The notes: generated from the sequence alone by a model not told the origin. A DNA stretch of 64,000 bases from SAR202 cluster bacterium (GCA_009392275.1 VFGV01000022.1:149392-213391), one strand, 5' to 3'. Numbered from the stretch's first letter, positions 47,742 through 57,464 are shown. A program made the numbers and translations.

Positions 47742-47751
47742 CACGAATTGT

Positions 47752-47809
47752 CTGAATACGAGCTATGTCGTCGTCTGTGTAAAAGCTCCGATGCATAGTC
47801 CGTATTCAG
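47752..47809. terminator. Long imperfect hairpin between convergent genes
   Basis: CTGAATACGAGCTATG (47752-47767) and CATAGTCCGTATTCAG (47794-47809) are reverse complements at 14 of 16 positions, with a 26-nt loop. It lies between the MDR gene and the phosphotriesterase-family gene. There is no T-run, so it may be a transcript-stabilising or Rho-linked structure rather than an intrinsic terminator. Confidence 0.4.
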
Positions 47810-47818
47810 TCACCTACA

Positions 47819-48871
47819 TTAAAAAGCGAAGGCGGTTTTAGGATTATTAATTAGCAAATTATTAATGTCTGAATCACTAAATCCAGAACTTTTAAATCGA
47901 TGAATTATATTGCCTAATATGTGGTCAAAACCTTTACCTCCATACCTTTGATACTGCCATTTCTGGCACACATCTTGAGCAATTAAGATTTTATCGCCAA
48001 AGCCCATTTCGATAATTTGACCAATATTTTCTATTCTCTCTTGATCATTTCCAAACCTTGCTGAAGGCATGATTAACTCTAAGGAGGTATCCTCCCACCC
48101 AAACACATCCAATTCAATATAGCAGCCGGCCTTTAATAAATTCAGTAAATCGTCTTTATCTGAATAATGATCACAATGACCAAATATTACCTTGTTACAG
48201 TCAGCTCCGGCTTTTTGAATTACATTGAGTATTTGATCTTTTGCCTCACGGGGGCCCAACGGATGAAGAGTCATAGCGGCTCCAGTGTTTTTCTGAGCAA
48301 TTGCAGCAGCTTCAAGAGATTTTAATTCATTCGGGTGCATAGGCCATGAACAGCCAATTTCACCTATAACTCCTGGCTTGATTCCCGTGTCTTTTACACC
48401 ATTCTCGATCTCATTTATTATTTCTTCAGCAATCGATTCAACACTTTTATCATTCATGTCTTCTGGGTGAGATTGCCAGACATAATAACCTGATCCCATA
48501 ACAATATTTATCCCGGTTGTCCTTGATATTCGGGCCAGGCCTAATGGATCTCTACCAATCAAACCTCCACTTGTTGTGTCTACAAAACTCTGTCCACCAG
48601 CCAGCTTAAACTTATATGCTTCTTCTATAGCTGCAGCTTCATCAAGTAATGTCATGTTTTCTAAACTGTATTGAAATCTTTCGGGCAAATTGCCTAAGTT
48701 ATCCATTTTAATGAGTGTATTTCTATAGGTACGATCACTCGCTGCTTCTGCTTGTTGCACATAACAAGTTATATCCAGTAGCAAATGCTCATGAGCCATG
48801 GTTATGCCCAAGTTTTCCGGGTTAACTGGTCCTAGCACAGTCCGTATTAAGCCAACTGGTGTTTTAGTCAT
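47819..48871 (-). CDS. Phosphotriesterase-family metal hydrolase
   Basis: Amidohydrolase-superfamily TIM barrel of 350 residues. Metal ligands are readable in order: HEH in TMAHEHLLLD, Glu in GVIGEIGCSW (in place of the carboxylated Lys), His in MTLHPLG, His in FGHCDHYSD, and Asp in IAQDVC. The Glu variant is typical of lactonase or resiniferatoxin-binding-protein-like members rather than true phosphotriesterases. No Shine-Dalgarno site is clear. The substrate is probably a lactone or ester (inference). Confidence 0.87.
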   Translation of the reverse strand: MTKTPVGLIRTVLGPVNPENLGITMAHEHLLLDITCYVQQAEAASDRTYRNTLIKMDNLGNLPERFQYSLENMTLLDEAAAIEEAYKFKLAGGQSFVDTTSGGLIGRDPLGLARISRTTGINIVMGSGYYVWQSHPEDMNDKSVESIAEEIINEIENGVKDTGIKPGVIGEIGCSWPMHPNELKSLEAAAIAQKNTGAAMTLHPLGPREAKDQILNVIQKAGADCNKVIFGHCDHYSDKDDLLNLLKAGCYIELDVFGWEDTSLELIMPSARFGNDQERIENIGQIIEMGFGDKILIAQDVCQKWQYQRYGGKGFDHILGNIIHRFKSSGFSDSDINNLLINNPKTAFAF

Positions 48872-48887
48872 AATCTTAAAAATTTAT

Positions 48888-48920
48888 GGGGTTGTCCATT
48901 TAGATTTAATGAACAACCCC
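48888..48920 (-). terminator. Intrinsic terminator after the lipoprotein gene
   Basis: GGGGTTGT and CATT (from 48888) pair with AATG and ACAACCCC (to 48920), 12 pairs with one mismatch and a 7-nt loop. On the minus strand a short A/T tract ending in five T follows. It would end the lipoprotein transcript before the phosphotriesterase-family gene. Confidence 0.6.
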
Positions 48921-48941
48921 AATATTTAGCTTTTTGTAGTT

Positions 48942-49667
48942 TTAGTCAGTACATGCAATTGTCGGTTCAACAATAGTTGGACATACCAGATCGCCGCCTT
49001 GATCCTTCCCGCGATATGGTGTTCCTCGCATCTCTCTTACAACGCTTTGAACAGGATGCCTTATGCCGTCAAAAGGCTCGAATTCTCCCCCTAACCACGT
49101 TCTCCAGTCAGTAGAGTCGTAGTCAAATTCCCAGTAGTAGAAAACTGCAGTCTTATAGTCCCTATCGGGGTTATATTTTTCTACAAACTCCATAAGACTA
49201 TCCAGTCTTTTGATAGGAATATTCATTTTACCAAAAGCCTTTGCAAAACCAGGAGCTGTCTCTGCTAAATTATCGGCAGCGGTTTTATTAAATTCATTGC
49301 CCTCAGCATCTGTATACACAATTCCATAATCAGTAATTCCTGTACCAGATATGGAGCCTGCTGTAATCGCGATGTGAACCTTGCCGGGCAAATCATTACC
49401 CTCAGCATCTTTCCCGACCGCCATTCCAGCCTTAGCGTCAGCGGCGCTCATCTTTTTTATCTCTATACCATGAGCATATCCATACTGTGCCAAGTATGCT
49501 GCTATTTGTGTGGTATATTTCTGAAGATCGGTTCCATCAGAAATTTCAGCAAAAACTATTGTAGCACCTAGAGAATCGTCATCTCCGCCGCAAGCAACAG
49601 CCGAAAATAATAGTATCGCCATTAAAGGCAAAATAAATTTCATAACACTTGGAAAACTTCGTTTCAT
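48942..49667 (-). CDS. Exported lipoprotein of unknown function
   Basis: A 241-residue protein with a clear lipoprotein signal (SAVACGGDDD). The mature part begins with a strand and a long helix (TIVFAEISDG, then QKYTTQIAAYLAQYGYAHGI) reminiscent of the entry of OpuAC-type binding proteins, but no ABC transporter genes are adjacent and I cannot confirm a family. The C-terminus has three conserved-looking Trp and a CPTIVEPTIAC pair of Cys that might form a disulfide. It has its own terminator and probably its own promoter. Confidence 0.7.
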   Translation of the reverse strand: MKRSFPSVMKFILPLMAILLFSAVACGGDDDSLGATIVFAEISDGTDLQKYTTQIAAYLAQYGYAHGIEIKKMSAADAKAGMAVGKDAEGNDLPGKVHIAITAGSISGTGITDYGIVYTDAEGNEFNKTAADNLAETAPGFAKAFGKMNIPIKRLDSLMEFVEKYNPDRDYKTAVFYYWEFDYDSTDWRTWLGGEFEPFDGIRHPVQSVVREMRGTPYRGKDQGGDLVCPTIVEPTIACTD

Positions 49668-49745
49668 ATAAATTTAGTCCCTCCTGTCCGGGATAGCTTG
49701 TATCATATCACTCCAAAGCCTTAAATCAGCAAATAAACTGAGCAT

Positions 49746-51083
49746 TTAGCCTAAAGAGAACTTTGAATTAACGGAATTTTGTGAATATATATCAGTTTTT
49801 ATGAATGACATCGCAATATCAATAACTCTCCTAAAATTAGTATCCATATAACACGTCAACTTTTGTTTTACATCTTTATTTCTATTTTTTTTAATCAAGG
49901 TATAACTTTCTTCAGCCAAGTCATACGCAGTTGAGAAAAATTCATTTTGCAAAACATCGAATTTTTCTCGCAACTGCACGATAGCTTCATTGTCATCAGC
50001 TTTTAAAGATTGATTTAAATAATAAAATACCCACCATGCACTATCTTGAGATGATTTCTTGCCACCTAATGATATCGATGTGTTAAACACTCCTTCTATG
50101 AAGGTTGGTAAAAAAATTCCAGTACATGGAGAATACATACTTGTCCAATAAATTGGCAGGCGAGTCTCATCAGAGCACAACTCTGCTATTAAACTGGCTG
50201 CAGTATTAGACCCTTTTTCAACAGAATCAGAATGCATACATATACCGTACCCTGACTCAACTGCTTCAATTTTGCTTTTAGATTTAAATCCTTCGCCCGA
50301 GTGGTCTGACAAAATAGAAATCATCTTAGCTATATCAATATTTCCTGCATGATGATCGAGTAATGCGCATGACCGTAATTCTCTCTGATCAGCACTATAG
50401 CTAAACTTAGTATCTTCTTTAAAGAACTCCCTGAAATCTAATTGCTCATTTCCTTTATATTCTGCTGACTGAGTGGCTAAATGTAATGCATTTTCAGAAA
50501 TTAGATCCCAATTATTGCTAATCGAATATGTATTACTAATTCCCTGCGACTTTTGCACTTTTCGAGCAGCCCACTCATGTCCAGCTGTTTCCAAAACATA
50601 TGCTTCCTTAGGGTCAGCAATAATGAACCCGTTATCGTATGTCCTATAACCATCAGGATGTGCAAACTTGCCCTGTCCAACACTTTCAATAACCGATGTC
50701 ATAGCATTTAACGCTTCGCGAGCACTACTTCCTCTCTCCAACCCTATCCTGACTAAATCCATGCCGGTCAAAGTCGGTTTTCCGGGTCTTAATCGAGACT
50801 GTAAAGCCTCATTACCGATTACCACTTGATGCTCATTAAACCCGTGTTCATATCCCCAACACCAATAAGGCCTCGATCCAACATGTTTATAACTAACTTC
50901 GGTTTCAGGAAGAGATATGAATTCCAATTTATTTACCGTGTTAGGGTTATGAGTTTTTCGGTCCTGTTTTACTAAAGGCTGAGTCTCTGTTGGAGGTCTA
51001 TCAGAGTTTTTTGCAAAAATTGCGTTGCCTGATACAGTATCACCTGATGTGGCAATTAATGTATCACAGCCATTCAAACTCAT
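49746..51083 (-). CDS. Peptidase C69/secernin-like Ntn-hydrolase
   Basis: A 445-residue protein of the dipeptidase C69 family. The nucleophile would be Cys6 in MSLNGCDTLIA, exposed after removal of five residues; then GNAIFAKNSDRP, FNEHQVVIGNEA and ETAGHEWAA match the family. C69 dipeptidases remove N-terminal dipeptides, but secernin-like members may not be peptidases. Its start overlaps the stop of the MetE-like gene by 4 bases (ATGA). It is the last gene of the citrate synthase-prpF-aconitase operon. Confidence 0.86.
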   Translation of the reverse strand: MSLNGCDTLIATSGDTVSGNAIFAKNSDRPPTETQPLVKQDRKTHNPNTVNKLEFISLPETEVSYKHVGSRPYWCWGYEHGFNEHQVVIGNEALQSRLRPGKPTLTGMDLVRIGLERGSSAREALNAMTSVIESVGQGKFAHPDGYRTYDNGFIIADPKEAYVLETAGHEWAARKVQKSQGISNTYSISNNWDLISENALHLATQSAEYKGNEQLDFREFFKEDTKFSYSADQRELRSCALLDHHAGNIDIAKMISILSDHSGEGFKSKSKIEAVESGYGICMHSDSVEKGSNTAASLIAELCSDETRLPIYWTSMYSPCTGIFLPTFIEGVFNTSISLGGKKSSQDSAWWVFYYLNQSLKADDNEAIVQLREKFDVLQNEFFSTAYDLAEESYTLIKKNRNKDVKQKLTCYMDTNFRRVIDIAMSFIKTDIYSQNSVNSKFSLG

Positions 51084-52099
51084 TTGCTGATCTCACTACG
51101 AATTTTCGATGCAGCACTTACTAGGGCATTTAACTTAGGTATAGACATATACCTAGGAGACCAACCAAAACCACAATCAGGATTAACGTAAAGCTTATCC
51201 GCTGGAACATACTTCAAAACTTCTCTAATTCTGTCTAAGACGTCATCCGAAGATTCAGGGTGAAATGACTTAACATCAACTACTCCTGCTCCAATTTCTC
51301 TTCCATCTCTCCATTCAGCAAACCTTTCGACTTCATACATTTCTCTAGCAGCAAATTCAACAACAAATTGATCGGCTTTCGCCTCAAGTATTTCAGGAAA
51401 ATAGTCTGAGTAATGCCTTTTGAATCTAGCCCTCCCATATCTGTTGCCAAAGCAAATATGATAAGCCAATTTCGCATCTACACCTTCGGTTGCTATATTA
51501 AACAGTCGGGCCATATCTTTGCCGCCTAAATTCCCCCGAGCTGGCTCGTCAATTTGAATATAATCGGCTCCAGCTTTAACCAAATCTTTTAATTCTGCGT
51601 TGATAACTTCAGCAAATTGTTCAGCCACTGCTACCGGGCCATCATAAGCATCACCTGGTCCAATTCTGGACCCAAATGTTAGTGGCCCTGCACATGTGAC
51701 TTTGGTCATGAGACTAGTATTTTCTTTCAGATATGTAAATTCACTTACTATTCCTAACCCCCCTGGCGCAGTTATTTCTCCAACAGCTTGATATCGTTGC
51801 TGTTGATCGTAACCCCAGGGCCCACCAACCCTGCCAATAGGTAAAGGAACTATGTTTTCTATCTTTGCGTAATAACTGTCAACGTATCCATCAAGTCTTC
51901 TAGATTCACCATCAGTAATAATATCTAAGCCAGCTCTGGTCTGATCCAATATAGCAACATCTACTGCATCTGTAAGCAACTCACTTAAATCAGTCTCTCC
52001 CCACTTACCTTCTGCATGTAAGTCCTTACAGTTATGCCACCATGATGGTTTAGGGTGAGATCCCACGACAGTAGCTGGAATGAGTATTTTATTTTCCAT
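51080..52099 (-). CDS. MetE-like cobalamin-independent methyltransferase core
   Basis: A 339-residue protein resembling the catalytic C-terminal half of methionine synthase MetE. It begins with an ATVVGSHPKP segment, has IDEPARG, the zinc-binding HxC in YHICFGN, a Glu in the FVVEFA strand and the late Cys in NPDCGFGW. Short MetE-like proteins of this kind use unknown methyl donors. The start at 52099 (MENKILIP) is chosen because the longer frame overlaps the aconitase gene; only 2 nt separate them. Confidence 0.85.
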   Translation of the reverse strand: MENKILIPATVVGSHPKPSWWHNCKDLHAEGKWGETDLSELLTDAVDVAILDQTRAGLDIITDGESRRLDGYVDSYYAKIENIVPLPIGRVGGPWGYDQQQRYQAVGEITAPGGLGIVSEFTYLKENTSLMTKVTCAGPLTFGSRIGPGDAYDGPVAVAEQFAEVINAELKDLVKAGADYIQIDEPARGNLGGKDMARLFNIATEGVDAKLAYHICFGNRYGRARFKRHYSDYFPEILEAKADQFVVEFAAREMYEVERFAEWRDGREIGAGVVDVKSFHPESSDDVLDRIREVLKYVPADKLYVNPDCGFGWSPRYMSIPKLNALVSAASKIRSEISK

Positions 52100-52101
52100 A
52101 T

Positions 52102-54045
52102 TTAAGAATCCTTGTTTTGAATAGCAACATGATTTATCAATCCGCCAGCCAACAAAATTTCCCTTTGTCGAGGTGTAATATCTAATTGGCAACTAATTTT
52201 TTTTCCTGAGGTTAAATCATTTACATTAATTTGCGTTTCGCTAGTTTTTAATAATTGCATGATATTAGCAATCTCAAGTTTATTACCTATAGTTAATCCA
52301 TCATAATCAAATTCATTAGTAAACGTTATGGGCAATACGCCATAATTTATTAGATTATCTTTGTGTATCCTGGCAAACGATTTTGCTATCACTGCTTTAA
52401 TACCAAGATAAGAAGGACATAAGGCTGCGTGTTCTCTAGAGCTACCTTGTCCATAGTTATGTCCGGCAACTATAAAACCTTTACCTGCTTTTTTTGCCCG
52501 ACTCAAAAATTCCGAGTCTATATACGAAAACACATGTTCAGATATAGCAGGTATATTTGACCTCAAAGCTAATGTAACTGTGCCAGCAGGCAAAATATGA
52601 TCTGTTGAAATATTATCTTTCAATATTATTAATAACGTTCCTGACAAATTACTTTCTATTGGGTCTTTCCTCGGAATAGGTTTTATATTTGGACCTCTTC
52701 TTATATCGACAGTTGAAGGATCATCAGCTGGAGGAATAATTGCTAAATCATCAGTTATATATTTTTCTGGAGTTGCTATATATCGAGAGCCTTCCGTCAA
52801 AAATTCTCTTGGATCAACAATTTCACCTTTCAAGGCCGTTACGGCACAAACTATAGGTGAAGTCAGATATACACCATTATGTAGGCCTCCTGATCTACCG
52901 GGAAAATTTCTGTTAAAAGATCGTACAGACACTGCGCCATGTCGAGGAACCTGGCCGATGCCGGCACATGGGCCACAAGCTGACTCAAGCAACCTTACTC
53001 CAGCTGCAACAATATCTGCTAAAGCTCCGTTTACAGAAATCATTTGAAGAACCTGCCGAGATCCTGGACTTAAAGACATTGCCACATTTGGGTGAACTAT
53101 TCTGCCTTTAAGTACATTCGCAACTTCCATTAAATCTGAGTAAGACGAATTCGTACAGCTACCGATAGCTACTTGGTCCACTTTAGTTCCAGCAACTTGG
53201 GAAACAGGCACAACTAGGTCAGGGCTGTCTGGGCAAGATATCAACGGTTCAAGGGAAGATAGATCTATAGTTAATCTCTCATCATAATGGGCGTCTTTAT
53301 CAGCAGCTAAAGGAATATATTTATTGCCACGACCCTGTTTTTTAAGATACGTCTTAGTAACCTCGTCACTCGGAAAAATAGTTGTCGTTGCACCTAGCTC
53401 CGCTCCCATATTGGCTATCGTTGATCGCTCGGGAACCGTTAATGTTTCAACACCAGATCCATGGTATTCAAATATTTTGCCAATACCTCCCCTAACTGTT
53501 AGCCGTCTCAGCATTTCCAAGATGACATCTTTAGCAGTCACTCCGAAATTAAGTGCACCCTTTAGTTCTACCCCAACAATTCGCGGCATCCGGAAAAAAT
53601 ATGGCCCTCCAGCCATTGCTACAGCCACATCTAGACCTCCGGAACCTATAGCCAGTGCTCCTAAACCACCACAAGTAGGTGTGTGGCTATCTGTACCTAA
53701 TAAACTTGTACCAGGTGCCGCAAATCTTTCCAGGTGAACTTGATGACAAATACCATTACCTGGTCTAGAAAAATATATGCCATATTTAGCAGCAACATCT
53801 TGTAAATATGAATGATCGTCAGCATTACGAAAATCTGCTTGTAACATATTATGGTCAATATAGCTAACTGAAAGGTCTGTTTTGACCCGATCTACACCAG
53901 TTGCTTCAAATTGCAAATAAGATAAAGTTCCAGTAGCATCCTGCGACAATGTTTGGTCAATCTTTATTGAGATTTCCGAATGCTCTTCGAGATTCCCCGA
54001 AACCAAGTGATCATTAATTAGTTTTGTAGCTAAATTCAATTTCAT
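52102..54045 (-). CDS. Aconitase-family hydratase
   Basis: Fe-S dehydratase of 647 residues, the shorter single-chain type (large-domain part to about 430, linker, swivel domain from about 470). Cluster Cys are in IGSCTNSSYSD and ESACGPCAGIGQ. DSHTPTCGGLGALAIGSGG is the family signature, and YGQGSSREHAAL lies in the swivel domain. With prpF and citrate synthase in the same operon it could act on citrate or on 2-methylcitrate; sequence alone does not decide. Confidence 0.93.
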   Translation of the reverse strand: MKLNLATKLINDHLVSGNLEEHSEISIKIDQTLSQDATGTLSYLQFEATGVDRVKTDLSVSYIDHNMLQADFRNADDHSYLQDVAAKYGIYFSRPGNGICHQVHLERFAAPGTSLLGTDSHTPTCGGLGALAIGSGGLDVAVAMAGGPYFFRMPRIVGVELKGALNFGVTAKDVILEMLRRLTVRGGIGKIFEYHGSGVETLTVPERSTIANMGAELGATTTIFPSDEVTKTYLKKQGRGNKYIPLAADKDAHYDERLTIDLSSLEPLISCPDSPDLVVPVSQVAGTKVDQVAIGSCTNSSYSDLMEVANVLKGRIVHPNVAMSLSPGSRQVLQMISVNGALADIVAAGVRLLESACGPCAGIGQVPRHGAVSVRSFNRNFPGRSGGLHNGVYLTSPIVCAVTALKGEIVDPREFLTEGSRYIATPEKYITDDLAIIPPADDPSTVDIRRGPNIKPIPRKDPIESNLSGTLLIILKDNISTDHILPAGTVTLALRSNIPAISEHVFSYIDSEFLSRAKKAGKGFIVAGHNYGQGSSREHAALCPSYLGIKAVIAKSFARIHKDNLINYGVLPITFTNEFDYDGLTIGNKLEIANIMQLLKTSETQINVNDLTSGKKISCQLDITPRQREILLAGGLINHVAIQNKDS

Positions 54046-54049
54046 TTTT

Positions 54050-55210
54050 TCATCTGAGTTTTAATGCTGGAACAATAACATTGCCTTCCATTATAGTTCT
54101 AGCTGTTCGGAAAATTGTTGCACTACCTACAGTCCATACATCTCCATCTAAAGTTACATCAACCTCTAGTTTCATCAAGCCGCCAGGATGGCCGATCGAT
54201 AACCGCCCTACTTTGATATCTTTTACGATCTCAGAAACTAAAGTTCCCCTTATATTGGCCGCTACTGCTGTAGCCATTGAAACTGATACTGGATATGTTC
54301 GATGGGCTTGACCCATTGATATTGCTATTGCTCGTAAGTCTATATTGGCAGAATTTATTTCTTGTTTGGCCCTCGAAACATAAGTACTTTTAGAGTCAAT
54401 TAAAACGATTTTAGGCAAAGCCTGCGACTCATTATGTGCAGTTTCTACATCGTTAGATATGCCAAGCAAAACCGCCACTTCACATCTTATGGCTTCGAGA
54501 GCGTTTTGTGTTTCAAAATCTTTATCTAAATCTTCAAGTGTACAGCTCATTTTATAACTGAAGGCTTCAGCTGCAACAAAAATTGTTGGAATGCCAACAT
54601 CGATAATTGAAACCTTAAAAATTCCATTTAATGGTGTCTTAATATAATCAATTAAAGATTTGGTGGGCAGCAGGCCTTTGCCTAGTGATCCTCCAGGATC
54701 ATGAAATTTTAAAGCTATTTTTGATGCTGTACCAGGAACTCCGTCAATTGCAAAATCACCGCATGGTACTGGGCCCTCATCGGACACTGGAACGCTAGAT
54801 AAAAAAGTTTTACCTGTATTTGTAGCCAGAACCGTTACTTCAGTAACTGGTTTCTTTAACTCAACTAATCCTTGATTTATAGCGAATGGACCAACTGCGG
54901 AAGAAATATTTCCACATGTTCCACTCCAATCAACATAGGAAGTCTTTATACCCACTTGTGCAAAATTAAATTCAACATCAATTCCAGGTTTACTTGACTT
55001 AGATATGATTGCAGCTTTACTAAGAGAGGAGGTGCCTCCACCTAAACCGTCTACCTGCCTTCCACTATTATCGGGACTGCCTAAAACACTTAGTAATATA
55101 GAGTCTATTTGAGTTTTTGAAAAATGCTCCAAATCAGTGGCCTCGAACAGCACCGCTCTACTCGTGCCACCTCTTACAAATACTGCTGGTATTTTCAAAA
55201 GTTCATCCAT
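54050..55210 (-). CDS. prpF: PrpF-family isomerase
   Basis: Diaminopimelate-epimerase-fold protein of 386 residues in the PrpF family, whose members isomerise 3-methylaconitate or oxalomesaconate-type tricarboxylates. Family features are AVFVRGGTSRAVLF, QVDGLGGGTSSLSKAA, WSGTCGNISSAVGPFAI and the late IGHPGG. In the AcnD-type methylcitrate pathway PrpF corrects the double bond made by AcnD. Here it is 4 nt upstream of the aconitase, which suggests such a pairing. Confidence 0.9.
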   Translation of the reverse strand: MDELLKIPAVFVRGGTSRAVLFEATDLEHFSKTQIDSILLSVLGSPDNSGRQVDGLGGGTSSLSKAAIISKSSKPGIDVEFNFAQVGIKTSYVDWSGTCGNISSAVGPFAINQGLVELKKPVTEVTVLATNTGKTFLSSVPVSDEGPVPCGDFAIDGVPGTASKIALKFHDPGGSLGKGLLPTKSLIDYIKTPLNGIFKVSIIDVGIPTIFVAAEAFSYKMSCTLEDLDKDFETQNALEAIRCEVAVLLGISNDVETAHNESQALPKIVLIDSKSTYVSRAKQEINSANIDLRAIAISMGQAHRTYPVSVSMATAVAANIRGTLVSEIVKDIKVGRLSIGHPGGLMKLEVDVTLDGDVWTVGSATIFRTARTIMEGNVIVPALKLR

Positions 55211-55228
55211 GGTTAATCTGTGTCCCAG

Positions 55229-56353
55229 TCACGGTTTGTCGATTTTCAATCCACTTTTGCCAGTGTACTTTGCTCTTGGTCGAATCAATCTATTTTTTCC
55301 ATACTGTTCCATAATATGAGCTGACCAACCAGCAATTCGAGCGCTAGTCACAACATTAGTCATCAAAATCACCGGAAATCCAATATGATATAAAAGTGGT
55401 GCAGCATAATAATCTACATTTGGGATAATGCTTTTTAAGTTGGCCATTTGTTTTTCAGCTTCTAAAGCAATATCAAACCAGTGACTGTCGTTTCTTGAAT
55501 TAGCCAAGTCTAATGTCATACGTTTTAAAACATGGGCTCTAGGATCTCCTGCCCTATATACTCTATGTCCAAATCCCGGCAACTTGCGTTTGTGCACTAA
55601 AGCGTCTTTCACATAATTCTCCGCATTTTCAACTGAACCAATCTCTTTGAGCATATTCATTGACCCATCTATAGCGCCTCCATGTAAAGGACCTTTGATA
55701 GCGCTTATCCCAGCAACTACAGAAGAATAAATATCAGATTCAGTTCCCATAACAACCCTGCAAGCAAATGTAGAGGCGTTTATTTCATGTTCAGCATAAA
55801 TAACTAGCACTGCATCGAATGCATTAAGGGTTTTCTCATCAGCAACTTCACCAGTTACCATATAGTAATAATTAGATGAATGACTTAACGATAAATCAGG
55901 TTCTAAAGGAATCTCGCCAGCATTTATTCTTGCTTGTGCAGCAACGATAGTCGGAATCTTTGCAATTAAAGACTTAAGTTTTATCAAGACAGAATCTTGA
56001 TCATTTAAATTCAATTCGGAATCAATACATCCCAACATAGACACTGCTGTTCTTAAAACAGACATTGGTTGAGAGTTTTTTGGGGCTGAAGACAAAAATG
56101 CTAAAACTGATTTTGGCACCTTTCTCAAAGATTTAAGTTCCGCATCAAAACCCGTTAATTGATTAGCAGTCGGTAGTTCTTCAAAAAGCAAGAGATATGA
56201 CATCTGTTCAAAAGTCAAGTTACCCACAATATCGTTAATATCGTATCCTCTAATAACTAACTCAGGAACAGCGCCATCAATGTGAGAGATTGTGGATTCA
56301 AATGCAACAACTCCTTCTAATCCCTCACGAACTTCATTATCTTTTTGGGTCAT
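55229..56353 (-). CDS. Citrate synthase family (citrate or 2-methylcitrate synthase)
   Basis: Condenses oxaloacetate with acetyl-CoA or propionyl-CoA. The 374-residue type II protein has KGPLHGGAIDGSM (catalytic His), PGFGHRVYRAGDPRA (second His and Arg) and the Asp in MEQYGKNRLIRP nearby region. Its length and the adjacent prpF are compatible with a methylcitrate synthase, but no methylisocitrate lyase gene is in the window. AAGGAA precedes the ATG. Confidence 0.92.
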   Translation of the reverse strand: MTQKDNEVREGLEGVVAFESTISHIDGAVPELVIRGYDINDIVGNLTFEQMSYLLLFEELPTANQLTGFDAELKSLRKVPKSVLAFLSSAPKNSQPMSVLRTAVSMLGCIDSELNLNDQDSVLIKLKSLIAKIPTIVAAQARINAGEIPLEPDLSLSHSSNYYYMVTGEVADEKTLNAFDAVLVIYAEHEINASTFACRVVMGTESDIYSSVVAGISAIKGPLHGGAIDGSMNMLKEIGSVENAENYVKDALVHKRKLPGFGHRVYRAGDPRAHVLKRMTLDLANSRNDSHWFDIALEAEKQMANLKSIIPNVDYYAAPLLYHIGFPVILMTNVVTSARIAGWSAHIMEQYGKNRLIRPRAKYTGKSGLKIDKP

Positions 56354-56404
56354 TTATTTTCCTTAGCAAAACAATCAATCATCCTAATTGTACTTCTAAT
56401 GTTT

Positions 56405-57238
56405 TTAGTTTGAGTACGCTATTGCGGATTCTCCGCCATCTAGTGCTATAACTTGTCCAGTCATCCAATCAGATGCTGAGCTTGCCAAATAAACAGCTAG
56501 CAATCCCAAATCTCTTGCATCAGTTAACCGTTTCAATGGAAGTGTATCAACTCTTGACTGGGTCATCTCTTCAGTTTTGAATATCCGATTGGTCATTTCT
56601 GTTTTAAACCAACCTGGACTAATTGCATTAACATTTAAGCCGTATGGCGACCATTCCAATGCTAGGACTTTCGTTAGCATTTGCAAGGCTGCTTTACTGG
56701 GCGCATAAGCTGATTCGTAAGCAAAAGCCAGGTTAGAACTGGTTGAGGTAATATTGATAATCTTTCCACTACCTCTATCTATCATTTGTGGAGCAACTGC
56801 TCGACACATGTACAGGCTACCATTTAAATTTGTGCTCATAACATTTTGAAGCACCTCATCGGTCATTCCACAATTCTGGGGCCAATGAAAAATGTCTTTA
56901 TAATCTTGTTTTTGATCTGGTAAAGGAGCTAAAGGACCTACGGCGACTTGTCCTGCATTATTAACAAGGATATCGATACGACCTAATTTATTAGTTGCTT
57001 CTTTGACGGCGTTTTCTACTTGCTCGGAATCTGAAATATCACATGTAATACCAATTGAATTGCCTTCTAACGGGTCAATTTCATTACAAACTTCGTCGAG
57101 TTGGGATTTTGTTCTAGACAGCACTGCAACATCTGCGCCTGCTTCAGCAAAGACTGTAGCAATTGCTCTACCAATACCTCGGCCTGCCCCAGTTACAACT
57201 GCTTTTTTGCCTTTTATAGAAAAATCTTTTAAAGACAT
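56405..57238 (-). CDS. Short-chain dehydrogenase/reductase (paralogue)
   Basis: SDR of 277 residues with TGAGRGIGRAIA, NNAG, INITSTSS (catalytic Ser) and YAPSKAAL (Tyr and Lys), ending GQVIALDGG. After NNAG it carries an insertion starting APLPDQ, as in the SDR at 37124, and both continue with CRAVAP, so the two are paralogues. GAGGGTGAATT precedes the ATG. It may be the first gene of the citrate synthase operon, 51 nt upstream. Substrate unknown. Confidence 0.9.
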   Translation of the reverse strand: MSLKDFSIKGKKAVVTGAGRGIGRAIATVFAEAGADVAVLSRTKSQLDEVCNEIDPLEGNSIGITCDISDSEQVENAVKEATNKLGRIDILVNNAGQVAVGPLAPLPDQKQDYKDIFHWPQNCGMTDEVLQNVMSTNLNGSLYMCRAVAPQMIDRGSGKIINITSTSSNLAFAYESAYAPSKAALQMLTKVLALEWSPYGLNVNAISPGWFKTEMTNRIFKTEEMTQSRVDTLPLKRLTDARDLGLLAVYLASSASDWMTGQVIALDGGESAIAYSN

Positions 57239-57315
57239 AATTCACCCTCATATTAAAGATTATTTGAGATTAAAAATAGTATGGGGCCGTTAAGACATTT
57301 GCACAAGTTTTCTGG

Positions 57316-57389
57316 CGACCCCGACCGGATTTGAACCGGCGATCTCTGCCTTGACAGGGCAGTATGTTAAACCGCTACACCACGGGGCC
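57316..57389 (-). tRNA. tRNA-Asp (anticodon GTC)
   Basis: A 74-nt cloverleaf on the minus strand: acceptor GGCCCCG/CGGGGTC with one G-U pair, anticodon stem CTGCC/GGCAG with loop CTGTCAA (anticodon GTC), T arm GCCGG-TTCAAAT-CCGGT, discriminator G. CCA follows directly on the minus strand as GCCA but is offset, so it is not clearly encoded. It is divergent from the Smr gene. Confidence 0.95.
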
Positions 57390-57464
57390 ACGAAAGGTTT
57401 TAATAATAACAGATTTTACGAAACAATTTAATGTCCTATGTTAAATTTTATAAGCATCGTCTTC

